NCBI GenBank assembly: GCA_004026145.2
Contig: CP034975.1
Coordinates: 6,708,610-6,772,609, forward strand
DNA: 64,000 nt
Source of the DNA: Takifugu bimaculatus
Taxonomy: Eukaryota; Chordata; Actinopteri; Tetraodontiformes; Tetraodontidae
Reading direction: 5' to 3'
The notes under the pieces are model-generated. The model made no database searches, was not told the DNA's origin, and worked only from the letters and a program-made list of their open reading frames with translations. The first letter of the stretch is position 1; the number at the start of each line of letters is the position of its first letter. Below are positions 25,301-40,300 of the stretch, piece by piece. Both the position numbers and the translations under genes were made by a program.

Positions 25301-28300
25301 ACCACAAGAAAAGATAGAGACGTTCAAACACAAGACATATGTCAAGCTGTTCATACATAAGATCATTTATCAAATTTATGCCAAAGCAAATATGAAACCT
25401 CCATGCAGTGATGACCTCATCGCGTACCTCAATGAATACATCTGGGAGAGAGTCAAAGATGAAGATATATGTATCACCGATGACTCATTTAAGAAGATGG
25501 ACGATAAAATCCAAAAGATCCTGCGCAAAGAGTTAGGCAATCCAAACAAGGTTCTCTTCTTACTCAAGTACTCGGAGGAGCCAGTCGTTGCAGACTGCAT
25601 GGTCACCATCTTGCGTAAACTCGTCAAGAGGCCATCTAAAAAGAGGAACATTTTCTCCAGGTTTTTCTCAAATAAGGCTCAGAAACTTTGGGAGTTTTTA
25701 ACATGTTGTATCATCCCTGCTGATGATTGATTACTCGAAGAAATAGTTGCAGTAAGCAACCTGTCGGCAATTTACATCAGGCCACCTATTTAGGGACGAA
25801 GCGCCTATCTACCAGCGTCGGAGAGTTTGGGTGTTTTCTCTGGTCTCCACGGCGCCCAATGGGAGTGGAGAGCGCGCGAGACTTGACCCCTCTGTTGGCT
25901 CCGCTCTGGAGCTCTTGGCTGCACCCCAGAAGACTGGACGAGTTTTCCCCCACGGTCCAGGAGGACTACCAGTTTGTTTGTTAAAGAAAAACTAGTTTTT
26001 GGACTTTTTATCACTGCTTTTGGGTCCTGTAAAAACCCCAGCCTTAACACATTTATGTTTTAATTTGATCATTATCTTATCAAAATGTCAAATAAAAATG
26101 CCATTTTTGAATTTCTGCACCTGTTTAGGGCTTTCATGTCATTACAAGACCTTTTTTTTAAACTATAGATGTTAATGTTGGAACACATCCCTCATTCATT
26201 CATAAACTAGCAGACTAGAGCGTCGCATTGCCATGGGAATTGTATTTTAACACTATCCATGTTCCCTAATTGGAAAGCAGGATAGTCACGTTGGCCATGT
26301 TGGTGGTGATGCTACACAAAGTTCATGCGGGAATTTTTTGCTATGTAAATGAGCTTTTTTTTTTGTTTTTTTGTTTTTTTTTTTAGTGACAACAGGTGCT
26401 CCAAGTGGCCCCGGCTCCACCATACTTTGAGGTTTTTTCCAAGCATGGATTTTCCCTCCTGTTTAGATAGTCAAAGGGATAGACCCTTCCCTTTCAAGTA
26501 ACTCATTACAGAATATATTAGTCAGGATATCACACCCTTGTGTGGCCTGCTGAAGTCACCACTATTCACAGCTGACCTTTGGTGACTTATATGAGACATC
26601 TACCTATATGTCACCACAGTCATCCTTCAGTTCTTATTCTCTTCACCTTTTCAAGAACACCTCCATAAGTCAAGCCAACTAGGTCTTGATAGGCAGCATG
26701 ACTTTGTTTACAGGCAACAGTCAATTTGAGCCTGTAGTCATCAGGTACCCATGGAGTTCCTGATGTGATGCAGTGTTCTCCTCTCTTTCGCCCTCTCCTT
26801 CTCTCTCTCCTCTCTCTCTACCCAGCCGGCCATCAGCAGGAGGGTCCCCCTACATGAGCTTGGTCCTGCTCAAGGTTTCTTCCTGTTAAAGGGGAGTTTT
26901 TCCTTGCCATTGTTGCTTGTCTGGGGTTAGGCCCTGGGATTCTGGAAAGCGCCTTGAAACAATTTTGATTGTAAAAGACGCTATATAAATAAAGATTGAT
27001 TGATTGAGATTGATTGAGTTCTAATTTCACTGGGTTCTCTATCTCAATATGTGCTTGGAACCCAAACAGGCAGGCAAAGTCTTCAGTGGTACAGCTTCTC
27101 CTTGCACAAAAACAAATTCCCAAGAGGCTTGTCTTGTCTGCCTGGGAATTGTCCATGACCGGAGGGCATTGATAAAGCTTTGTGCACATTGTGGCCAGCT
27201 TTGGAGTTCAACCTTGGAGAGACAGGTAAAGTTTGTGGAGAGAGTGCTTGGAAGGGAAACAATAGAACAAATGGAAGCCCTCCTCTATGCCATGAAGGGT
27301 CTAGCTTCCTGTGTGTCTCACAGCAAGGACACTCTGTTCAAAGCTGGGAAGACTACACGGAGTTTATTTGACGACTCTCAAAAACAGCTAGCAAAATCAG
27401 CCTGCCCATGTTCCCAGGAAGAAAGAACTGTTTACCCACGCAACAACGTCTAGCTATGGACAGAATATATAACTGGATGGAGAGGAAAGGGCTGGTGGAG
27501 TCAACCCATTGCTTATGGGGTCATCCCTGGCAACTTATCTGGCTCGATTGCATCACAGTATTGCTGGCCCCACAACCTTGCAGCTGGAGATCATCTACAG
27601 GTCACATGGAAGCATGGCTCATTCTGAACTTGGGACAACTGTGCCTCCACAGCAGTTCATAATGTTTGTGGACAGAGCTGAGATAAAGATTAGCAACTCA
27701 AAATTAGAGACCATGGTGCTCAGACAGAAAAGGGTGGACTGCCCAGTGTCATTGTATAGGAGTGACCGCCCCAAGAGGAGGAGTCCAAGTATCTCAGAAT
27801 CATAAGATTGACAGTTGGATTGGAGCAGCATATGCAGTACTGCGGACACCGAGTTGGTCCGCTGTGGAATAGAGAGCTGAGCCAGGAGGCATGGTTCTCT
27901 GTTGACCAGCAAATCTACATTCCAACCCCCTACCAATGGTCATAACATTTGGGTAATGATCGTAAGGACACGATTGAAAATACAAGATGTCAAATGATTT
28001 TCCTTCACAGCGTGACTGGGCTCTGCCTTACAGGTAGGGTGAGGTGGTCAGCCGTCCGTAGGGAGGCTCCTGGATACCTCAATGGGGCATGTCCGTGTTT
28101 GCGGCATGCCTATGTTGGAGACCCCGGGGCAGACCTAGGATACAGCGGAAAGATCGTATCCCTTGGATGGCCTGAGAACACCATGGAATTCCCATGAGGA
28201 GTGGAAGTAGCTGGGAAGAGGAGTGCTTAGCCTTGCCTGTTGAGGCTGCTACCCCAACTACCTGGATAAGCTGCCAGAAGTTGAAGAACAAGACCTTACC

Positions 28301-31300
28301 CAAACAAATATTGTGTCATAGTCTGTAGCAGGATTTTAGATGCCCGTTTTTACGATCAGAAGAAAAGGTTGCAGCATTTGATCATGGATTCATCAGAATT
28401 TCAAATGAAAGCTTAAAAAAATGGCTAGGCTAATTGTTTTTAAAAGTGACTAAAAATCCTACAATAAAAGTTAGCCAGGTTGACTTGAAAGTTTTTTTCA
28501 GAAAAGCTGCTGAAAATGGTATTTATGTATAATCAATACTGCAGAAAGTAAGACACAAAAAACAGAACTTGTACTAAACAGAAAAGGTTAATAAAATATA
28601 TTGGGACCTGGTGAGGTTGTGCGTGTGTGTATTTTAGGTGACATTTTTGGAACTTGCCTCAACGTGTCCAGGTCAAATAAAAACATCACCCAGAGAATCT
28701 AAAGATTGTTACATATATCTTCCATGTGACAGTTGGGGACTAGACTACAGCCAGTTTGTAGAAGAATAAAAGCACAGTATGATGGCGTATACACAGTTTT
28801 AAGCATAGAATTGATGGCCTCTTATAGTGCCTATATCCAAAAACATGTTATTTGTAGTTTAATTGCTACTTTGTTATTGAGATCCAGATATTTGTTCTAT
28901 GATAGACACAAGTAATGCATAAAATTATTGATAAACAAGAGAATAAGGGCAATATATAAATAAAGCAGTTTTGTGACTTTGGAGTTATTATCACAGGTTT
29001 AACACACAAAGAGCAGATATGGATCAAAGCACAACACATTAATTGTGCTATAAGGCTTTGATCCATTAATATATTTTTGTTTAGGTAAGGGAAAAGTATT
29101 ATATGTTCAACACCAATGCAATAAACTATATGCAATAACGAATAATGGAAAAATTAAGCAGCCTTGTTAACACCAGCTCCAGCCCCTGCCCCATTGAACT
29201 GGAGGGTCAGGTATTTACAGAATTAGAAGACACCCCAGTCTCCAACAGATACGTGGTTTTTACAGAGGACCATTTATCAGATAATATATATGACGAGGAA
29301 GTGGCAACTTCAGAAGATATTCAGACACAAGTAAAAGGGAGGATTGAGACCATTTCTGTAAACGAGGAGGATAATGAGTCAGGTTCCTACTCTCCTCATT
29401 CAGATGGAGGTTTAGGAGAAAAGAATGTTTCTTTAATTATGGATGAACAACTACCTTTAATCTCTTTTTGTTCAGATAGCGATAGTGATTTAGGATTGAA
29501 TATCAGCCCTTCTGTAGCTGATGAAGAACCACAGGAACTTTCAGTGACTCCTGAAAGTCAGGAAGACAAAAAGCCATTTTCAATCCCTCCTCAATCAGAA
29601 GGAAATAAGGTCATTTTTGTAGATGAGGAGGATGAAGAACCAGCTTCAGTCTCTCCTAGCCCATCTCCATCACGCTCTTATGATTCAGATGGAGATCCAA
29701 AAGCAAGTGAGACCATTTCTGTAAACAAGGAGGATAATGAGTCAGGTTCCTACTCTCCTCATTCAGATGGAGGTTTAGGAGAAAAGAACGTTTCTTTAAT
29801 TATGGATGAACAACTACCTTTAATCTCTTTTTGTTCAGATAGCGATAGTGATTTAGGATTGAATATCAGCCCTTCTGTAGCTGATGAAGAACCACAGGAA
29901 CCTTCAGTGACTCATGAAAGTCAGGAAGACAAAAAGCCATTTTCAATCCCTCCTCAATCAGAAGGAAATAAGGTCATTTTTGTAAATGAGGAGGATGAAG
30001 AACCAGCTTCAATCTCTCCTAGCCCATCTCCATCATGCTCTTATGATTCAGATGGAGATCCAAAAGCAAGTGAGACCATTTCTGTAAACAAGGAGGATAA
30101 TGAGTCAGGTTCCTACTCTCCTCATTCAGATGGAGGTTTAGGAGAAAAGAACGTTTCTTTAATTAAGGATGAACAACTACCTTTAATCTCTTTTTGTTCA
30201 GATAGCGATAGAGATTTAGGATTGAATATCAGCCCTTCTGTAGCTGATGAAGAACCACAGGAACCTTCAGTGACTCATGAAAGTCAGGAAGACAAAGAAC
30301 CAGCTTCAGCAGGTGAGGAGGACGAAGTCTCAGCTTTAGTCTCTCCTCGATCAGAAGGAAATAAGGTCATTTTTGTAAATGAGGAGGATGAAGAACCAGC
30401 TTCAATCTCTCCTAGCCCATCTCCATCACTCTCTTATGATTCAGATGGAGATCCAAAAGCAAGTGAGACCATTTCTGAAAACGAGGAGGATAACGAGTCA
30501 GGTTCCTACTCTCCTCATTCAGATGGAGATTTAGGAGATAAGAGCGTTTCTTTAATTGAGGATGAAGAACCACCTTTAGTCTCTTTTTGTTCAGATAGAG
30601 ATTTAGGATGGAATATCAGCCCCTCTGTAGCTGATGAGGAACCACGGGAATATCCAGCCTCTCCTAAACTGTCCTACTATTCAGAAAGAGATTGCACCAT
30701 TTCTTCATGTGAAGACGAACCACAAGAAAAGATAGAGACGTTCAAACACAAGACATATGTCAAGCTGTTCATACATAAGATCATTTATCAAATTTATGCC
30801 AAAGCAAATATGAAACCTCCATGCAGTGATGACCTCATCGCGTACCTCAATGAATACATCTGGGAGAGAGTCAAAGATGAAGATATATGTATCACCGATG
30901 ACTCATTTAAGAAGATGGACGATAAAATCCAAAAGATCCTGCGCAAAGAGTTAGGCAATCCAAACAAGGTTCTCTTCTTACTCAAGTACTCGGAGGAGCC
31001 AGTCGTTGCAGACTGCATGGTCACCATCTTGCGTAAACTCGTCAAGAGGCCATCTAAAAAGAGGAACATTTTCTCCAGGTTTTTCTCAAATAAGGCTCAG
31101 AAACTTTGGGAGTTTTTAACATGTTGTATCATCCCTGCTGATGATTGATTACTCGAAGAAATAGTTGCAGTAAGCAACCTGTCGGCAATTTACATCAGGC
31201 CACCTATTTAGGGACGAAGCGCCTATCTACCAGCGTCGGAGAGTTTGGGTGTTTTCTCTGGTCTCCACGGCGCCCAATGGGAGTGGAGAGCGCGCGAGAC

Positions 31301-34300
31301 TTGACCCCTCTGTTGGCTCCGCTCTGGAGCTCTTGGCGCACCCCAGAAGACTGGACGAGTTTTCCCCCACGGTCCAGGAGGACTACCAGTTTGTTTGTTA
31401 AAGAAAAACTAGTTTTTGGACTTTTTATCACTGCTTTTGGGTCCTGTAAAAACCCCAGCCTTAACACATTTATGTTTTAATTTGATCATTATCTTATCAA
31501 AATGTCAAATAAAAATGCCATTTTTGAATTTCTGCACCTGTTTAGGGCTTTCATGTCATTACAAGACCTTTTTTTTAAACTATAGATGTTAATGTTGGAA
31601 CACATCCCTCATTCATTCATAAACTAGCAGACTAGAGCGTCGCATTGCCATGGGAATTGTATTTTAACACTATCCATGTTCCCTAATTGGAAAGCAGGAT
31701 AGTCACGTTGGCCATGTTGGTGGTGATGCTACACAAAGTTCATGCGGGAATTTTTTGCTATGTAAATGAGCTTTTTTTTTTGTTTTTTGTTTTTTTTTTT
31801 TAGTGACAACAGGTGCTCCAAGTGGCCCCGGCTCCACCATACTTTGAGGTTTTTTCCAAGCATGGATTTTCCCTCCTGTTTAGATAGTCAAAGGGATAGA
31901 CCCTTCCCTTTCAAGTAACTCATTACAGAATATATTAGTCAGGATATCACACCCTTGTGTGGCCTGCTGAAGTCACCACTATTCACAGCTGACCTTTGGT
32001 GACTTATATGAGACATCTACCTATATGTCACCACAGTCATCCTTCAGTTCTTATTCTCTTCACCTTTTCAAGAACACCTCCATAAGTCAAGCCAACTAGG
32101 TCTTGATAGGCAGCATGACTTTGTTTACAGGCAACAGTCAATTTGAGCCTGTAGTCATCAGGTACCCATGGAGTTCCTGATGTGATGCAGTGTTCTCCTC
32201 TCTTTCGCCCTCTCCTTCTCTCTCTCCTCTCTCTCTACCCAGCCGGCCATCAGCAGGAGGGTCCCCCTACATGAGCTTGGTCCTGCTCAAGGTTTCTTCC
32301 TGTTAAAGGGGAGTTTTTCCTTGCCATTGTTGCTTGTCTGGGGTTAGGCCCTGGGATTCTGGAAAGCGCCTTGAAACAATTTTGATTGTAAAAGACGCTA
32401 TATAAATAAAGATTGATTGATTGAGATTGATTGAGTTCTAATTTCACTGGGTTCTCTATCTCAATATGTGCTTGGAACCCAAACAGGCAGGCAAAGTCTT
32501 CAGTGGTACAGCTTCTCCTTGCACAAAAACAAATTCCCAAGAGGCTTGTCTTGTCTGCCTGGGAATTGTCCATGACCGGAGGGCATTGATAAAGCTTTGT
32601 GCACATTGTGGCCAGCTTTGGAGTTCAACCTTGGAGAGACAGGTAAAGTTTGTGGAGAGAGTGCTTGGAAGGGAAACAATAGAACAAATGGAAGCCCTCC
32701 TCTATGCCATGAAGGGTCTAGCTTCCTGTGTGTCTCACAGCAAGGACACTCTGTTCAAAGCTGGGAAGACTACACGGAGTTTATTTGACGACTCTCAAAA
32801 ACAGCTAGCAAAATCAGCCTGCCCATGTTCCCAGGAAGAAAGAACTGTTTACCCACGCAACAACGTCTAGCTATGGACAGAATATATAACTGGATGGAGA
32901 GGAAAGGGCTGGTGGAGTCAACCCATTGCTTATGGGGTCATCCCTGGCAACTTATCTGGCTCGATTGCATCACAGTATTGCTGGCCCCACAACCTTGCAG
33001 CTGGAGATCATCTACAGGTCACATGGAAGCATGGCTCATTCTGAACTTGGGACAACTGTGCCTCCACAGCAGTTCATAATGTTTGTGGACAGAGCTGAGA
33101 TAAAGATTAGCAACTCAAAATTAGAGACCATGGTGCTCAGACAGAAAAGGGTGGACTGCCCAGTGTCATTGTATAGGAGTGACCGCCCCAAGAGGAGGAG
33201 TCCAAGTATCTCAGAATCATAAGATTGACAGTTGGATTGGAGCAGCATATGCAGTACTGCGGACACCGAGTTGGTCCGCTGTGGAATAGAGAGCTGAGCC
33301 AGGAGGCATGGTTCTCTGTTGACCAGCAAATCTACATTCCAACCCCCTACCAATGGTCATAACATTTGGGTAATGATCGTAAGGACACGATTGAAAATAC
33401 AAGATGTCAAATGATTTTCCTTCACAGCGTGACTGGGCTCTGCCTTACAGGTAGGGTGAGGTGGTCAGCCGTCCGTAGGGAGGCTCCTGGATACCTCAAT
33501 GGGGCATGTCCGTGTTTGCGGCATGCCTATGTTGGAGACCCCGGGGCAGACCTAGGATACAGCGGAAAGATCGTATCCCTTGGATGGCCTGAGAACACCA
33601 TGGAATTCCCATGAGGAGTGGAAGTAGCTGGGAAGAGGAGTGCTTAGCCTTGCCTGTTGAGGCTGCTACCCCAACTACCTGGATAAGCTGCCAGAAGTTG
33701 AAGAACAAGACCTTACCCAAACAAATATTGTGTCATAGTCTGTAGCAGGATTTTAGATGCCCGTTTTTACGATCAGAAGAAAAGGTTGCAGCATTTGATC
33801 ATGGATTCATCAGAATTTCAAATGAAAGCTTAAAAAAATGGCTAGGCTAATTGTTTTTAAAAGTGACTAAAAATCCTACAATAAAAGTTAGCCAGGTTGA
33901 CTTGAAAGTTTTTTTTCAGAAAAGCTGCTGAAAATGGTATTTATGTATAATCAATACTGCAGAAAGTAAGACACAAAAAACAGAACTTGTACTAAACAGA
34001 AAAGGTTAATAAAATATATTGGGACCTGGTGAGGTTGTGCGTGTGTGTATTTTAGGTGACATTTTTGGAACTTGCCTCAACGTGTCCAGGTCAAATAAAA
34101 ACATCACCCAGAGAATCTAAAGATTGTTACATATATCTTCCATGTGACAGTTGGGGACTAGACTACAGCCAGTTTGTAGAAGAATAAAAGCACAGTATGA
34201 TGGCGTATACACAGTTTTTAAGCATAGAATTGATGGCCTCTTATAGTGCCTATATCCAAAAACATGTTATTTGTAGTTTAATTGCTACTTTGTTATTGAG

Positions 34301-37300
34301 ATCCAGATATTTGTTCTATGATAGACACAAGTAATGCATAAAATTATTGATAAACAAGAGAATAAGGGCAATATATAAATAAAGCAGTTTTGTGACTTTG
34401 GAGTTATTATCACAGGTTTAACACACAAAGAGCAGATATGGATCAAAGCACAACACATTAATTGTGCTATAAGGCTTTGATCCATTAATATATTTTTGTT
34501 TAGGTAAGGGAAAAGTATTATATGTTCAACACCAATGCAATAAACTATATGCAATAACGAATAATGGAAAAATTAAGCAGCCTTGTTAACACCAGCTCCA
34601 GCCCCTGCCCCATTGAACTGGAGGGTCAGGTATTTACAGAATTAGAAGACACCCCAGTCTCCAACAGATACGTGGTTTTTACAGAGGACCATTTATCAGA
34701 TAATATATATGACGAGGAAGTTGCAACTTCAGAAGATATTCAGACACAAGTAAAAGGGAGGATTGAGACCATTTCTGTAAACGAGGAGGATAATGAGTCA
34801 GGTTCCTACTCTCCTCATTCAGATGGAGGTTTAGGAGAAAAGAATGTTTCTTTAATTATGGATGAACAACTACCTTTAATCTCTTTTTGTTCAGATAGCG
34901 ATAGTGATTTAGGATTGAATATCAGCCCTTCTGTAGCTGATGAAGAACCACAGGAACTTTCAGTGACTCCTGAAAGTCAGGAAGACAAAAAGCCATTTTC
35001 AATCCCTCCTCAATCAGAAGGAAATAAGGTCATTTTTGTAGATGAGGAGGATGAAGAACCAGCTTCAGTCTCTCCTAGCCCATCTCCATCACGCTCTTAT
35101 GATTCAGATGGAGATCCAAAAGCAAGTGAGACCATTTCTGTAAACAAGGAGGATAATGAGTCAGGTTCCTACTCTCCTCATTCAGATGGAGGTTTAGGAG
35201 AAAAGAACGTTTCTTTAATTATGGATGAACAACTACCTTTAATCTCTTTTTGTTCAGATAGCGATAGTGATTTAGGATTGAATATCAGCCCTTCTGTAGC
35301 TGATGAAGAACCACAGGAACCTTCAGTGACTCATGAAAGTCAGGAAGACAAAGAACCAGCTTCAGTAGGTGAGGAGGACGAAGTCTCAGCTTTAGTCTCT
35401 CCTCGATCAGAAGGAAATAAGGTCATTTTTGTAAATGAGGAGGATGAAGAACCAGCTTCAATCTCTCCTAGCCCATCTCCATCACTCTCTTATGATTCAG
35501 ATGGAGATCCAAAAGCAAGTGAGACCATTTCTGTAAAACGAGGAGGATAATGAGTCAGGTTCCTACTCTCCTCATTCAGATGGAGATTAGGAGATAAGAC
35601 CGTTTCTTTAATTGAGGATGAAGAACCACCTTTAGTCTCTTTTTGTTCAGATAGAGATTTAGGATGGAATATCAGCCCCTCTGTAGCTGATGAGGAACCA
35701 CGGGAATATCCAGCCTCTCCTAAACTGTCCTACTATTCAGAAAGAGATTGCACCATTTCTTCATGTGAAGACGAACCACAAGAAAAGATAGAGACGTTCA
35801 AACACAAGACATATGTCAAGCTGTTCATACATAAGATCATTTATCAAATTTATGCCAAAGCAAATATGAAACCTCCATGCAGTGATGACCTCATCGCGTA
35901 CCTCAATGAATACATCTGGGAGAGAGTCAAAGATGAAGATATATGTATCACCGATGACTCATTTAAGAAGATGGACGATAAAATCCAAAAGATCCTGCGC
36001 AAAGAGTTAGGCAATCCAAACAAGGTTCTCTTCTTACTCAAGTACTCGGAGGAGCCAGTCGTTGCAGACTGCATGGTCACCATCTTGCGTAAACTCGTCA
36101 AGAGGCCATCTAAAAAGAGGAACATTTTCTCCAGGTTTTTCTCAAATAAGGCTCAGAAACTTTGGGAGTTTTTAACATGTTGTATCATCCCTGCTGATGA
36201 TTGATTACTCGAAGAAATAGTTGCAGTAAGCAACCTGTCGGCAATTTACATCAGGCCACCTATTTAGGGACGAAGCGCCTGTCTACCAGCGTCGGAGAGT
36301 TTGGGTGTTTTCTCTGGTCTCCACGGCGCCCAATGGGAGTGGAGAGCGCGCGAGACTTGACCCCTCTGTTGGCTCCGCTCTGGAGCTCTTGGTGCACCCC
36401 AGAAGACTGGACGAGTTTTCCCCCACGGTCCAGGAGGACTACCAGTTTGTTTGTTAAAGAAAAACTAGTTTTTGGACTTTTTATCACTGCTTTTGGGTCC
36501 TGTAAAAACCCCAGCCTTAACACATTTATGTTTTAATTTGATCATTATCTTATCAAAATGTCAAATAAAAATGCCATTTTTGAATTTCTGCACCTGTTTA
36601 GGGCTTTTCATGTCATTACAAGACCTTTTTTTTAAACTATAGATGTTAATGTTGGAACACATCCCTCATTCATTCATAAACTAGCAGACTAGAGCGTCGC
36701 ATTGCCATGGGAATTGTATTTTAACACTATCCATGTTCCCTAATTGGAAAGCAGGATAGTCACGTTGGCCATGTTGGTGGTGATGCTACACAAAGTTCAT
36801 GCGGGAATTTTTTGCTATGTAAATGAGCTTTTTTTTTTCTTTTTTTCTTTTTTTTTTTTAGTGACAACAGGTGCTCCAAGTGGTCCCGGCTCCACCATAC
36901 TTGAGGTTTTTTCCAAGCATGGATTTTCCCTCCTGTTTAGATAGTCAAAGGGATAGACCCTTCCCTTTCAAGTAACTCATTACAGAATATATTAGTCAGG
37001 ATATCACACCCTTGTGTGGCCTGCTGAAGTCACCACTATTCACAGCTGACCTTTGGTGACTTATATGAGACATCTACCTATATGTCACCACAGTCATCCT
37101 TCAGTTCTTGTTCTCTTCACCTTTTCAAGAACACCTCCATAAGTCAAGCCAACTAGGTCTTGATAGGCAGCATGACTTTGTTTACAGGCAACAGTCAATT
37201 TGAGCCTGTAGTCATCAGGTACCCATGGAGTTCCTGATGTGATGCAGTGTTCTCCTCTCTTTCGCCCTCTCCTTCTCTCTCTCTACCCAGCCGGCCATCA

Positions 37301-40300
37301 GCAGGAGGGTCCCCCTACATGAGCTTGGTCCTGCTCAAGGTTTCTTCCTGTTAAAGGGGAGTTTTTCCTTGCCATTGTTGCTTGTCTGGGGTTAGGCCCT
37401 GGGATTCTGGAAAGCGCCTTGAAACAATTTTGATTGTAAAAGACGCTATATAAATAAAGATTGATTGATTGAGATTGATTGAGTTCTAATTTCACTGGGT
37501 TCTCTATCTCAATATGTGCTTGGAACCCAAACAGGCAGGCAAAGTCTTCAGTGGTACAGCTTCTCCTTGCACAAAAACAAATTCCCAAGAGGCTTGTCTT
37601 GTCTGCCTGGGAATTGTCCATGACCGGAGGGCATTGATAAAGCTTTGTGCACATTGTGGCCAGCTTTGGAGTTCAACCTTGGAGAGACAGGTAAAGTTTG
37701 TGGAGAGAGTGCTTGGAAGGGAAACAATAGAACAAATGGAAGCCCTCCTCTATGCCATGAAGGGTCTAGCTTCCTGTGTGTCTCACAGCAAGGACACTCT
37801 GTTCAAAGCTGGGAAGACTACACTGGAGTTTATTTGACGACTCTCAAAAACAGCTAGCAAAATCAGCCTGCCCATGTTCCCAGGAAGAAAGAACTGTTTA
37901 CCCACGCAACAACGTCTAGCTATGGACAGAATATATAACTGGATGGAGAGGAAAGGGCTGGTGAGTCAACCCATTGCTTATGGGGTCATCCCTGGCAACT
38001 TATCTGGCTCGATTGCATCACAGTATTGCTGGCCCCACACCCTTGCAGCTGGAGATCATCTACAGGTCACATGGAAGCATGGCTCATTCTGAACTTGGGA
38101 CAACTATGCCTCCACAGCAGTTCATAATGTTTGTGGACAGAGCTGAGATAAAGATTAGCAACTCAAAATTAGAGACCATGGTGCTCAGACAGAAAAGGGT
38201 GGACTGCCCAGTGTCATTGTATAGGAGTGACCGCCCCAAGAGGAGGAGTCCAAGTATCTCAGAATCATAAGATTGACAGTTGGATTGGAGCAGCATATGC
38301 AGTACTGCGGACACCGAGTTGGTCCGCTGTGGAATAGAGAGCTGAGCCAGGAGGCATGGTTCTCTGTTGACCAGCAATCTACATTCCAACCCCCTACCAA
38401 TGGTCATAACATTTGGGTAATGATCGTAAGGACACGACTGAAAATACAAGATGTCAAATGATTTTCCTTCACAGCGTGACTGGGCTCTGCCTTACAGGTA
38501 GGGTGAGGTGGTCAGCCGTCCGTAGGGAGGCTCCTGGATACCTCAATGGGGCATGTCCGTGTTTGCGGCATGCCTATGTTGGAGACCCCGGGGCAGACCT
38601 AGGATACAGCGGAAAGATCGTATCCCTTGGATGGCCTGAGAACACCATGGAATTCCCATGAGGAGTGGAAGTAGCTGGGAAGAGGAGTGCTTGGCCTTGC
38701 CTGTTGAGGCTGCTACCTTAACTACCTGGATAAGCTGCCAGAAGTTGAAGAACAAGACCTTACCCAAACAAATATTGTGTCATAGTCTGTAGCAGGATTT
38801 TAGATGCCCGTTTTACGATCAGAAGAAAAGGTTGCAGCATTTGATCATGGATTCATCAGAATTTCAAATGAAAGCTTAAAAAATGGCTAGGCTAATTGTT
38901 TTTAAAAGTGACCAAAAATCCTACAATAAAAGTTAGCCAGGTTGACTTGAAAGTCTTTTTCAGAAAAGCTGCTGAAAATGGTATTATGTATAATCAATAC
39001 TGCAGAAAGTAAGACACAAAAACCAGAACTTGTACTAAACAGAAAAGGTTAATAAAATATATTGGGGACCTGGTGAGGTTGTGCGTGTGTGTATTTTAGG
39101 TGATATTTTTGGAACTTGCCTCAACGTGTCCAGGTCAAATAAAAACATCACCCAGAGAATCTAAAGATTGTTACATATATCTTCCATGTGACAGTTGGGG
39201 ACTAGACTACAGCCAGTTTGTAGAAGAATAAAAGCACAGTATGATGGCGTATACACAGTTTTAAGCATAGAATTGATGGCCTCTTATAGTGCCTATATCC
39301 AAAAACATGTTATTTGTAGTTTAATTGCTACTTTGTTATTGAGATCCAGATATTTGTTCTATGATAGACACAAGTAATGCATAAAATTATTGATAAACAA
39401 GAGAATAAGGGCAATATATAAATAAAGCAGTTTTGTGACTTTGGAGTTATTATCACAGGTTTAACACACAAAGAGCAGATATGGATCAAAGCACAAACAC
39501 ATTAATTGTGCTATAAGGCTTTGATCCATTAATATATTTTTGTTTAGGTAAGGGAAAAGTATTATATGTTCAACACCAATGCAATAAACTATATGCAATA
39601 ACGAATAATGGAAAAATTAAGCAGCCTTGTTAACACCAGCTCCAGCCCCTGCCCCATTGAACTGGAGGGTCAGGTATTTACAGAATTAGAAGACACCCCA
39701 GTCTCCAACAGATACGTGGTTTTTACAGAGGACCATTTATCAGATAATATATATGACGAGGAAGTTGCAACTTCAGAAGATATTCAGACACAAGTAAAAG
39801 GGAGGATTGAGACCATTTCTGTAAACAAGGAGGATAATGAGTCAGGTTCCTACTCTCCTCATTCAGATGGAGGTTTAGGAGAAAAGAACGTTTCTTTAAT
39901 TATGGATGAACAACTACCTTTAATCTCTTTTTGTTCAGATAGCGATAGTGATTTAGGATTGAATATCAGCCCTTCTGTAGCTGATGAAGAACCACAGGAA
40001 CTTTCAGTGACTCCTGAAAGTCAGGAAGACAAAAAGCCATTTTCAATCCCTCCTCAATCAGAAGGAAATAAGGTCATTTTTGTAGATGAGGAGGATGAAC
40101 AACCAGCTTCAATCTCTCCTAGCCCATCTCCATCACGCTCTTATGATTCAGATGGAGATCCAAAAGCAAGTGAGACCATTTCTGTAAACAAGGAGGATAA
40201 TGAGTCAGGTTCCTACTCTCCTCATTCAGATGGAGGTTTAGGAGAAAAGAACGTTTCTTTAATTATGGATGAACAACTACCTTTAATCTCTTTTTGTTCA

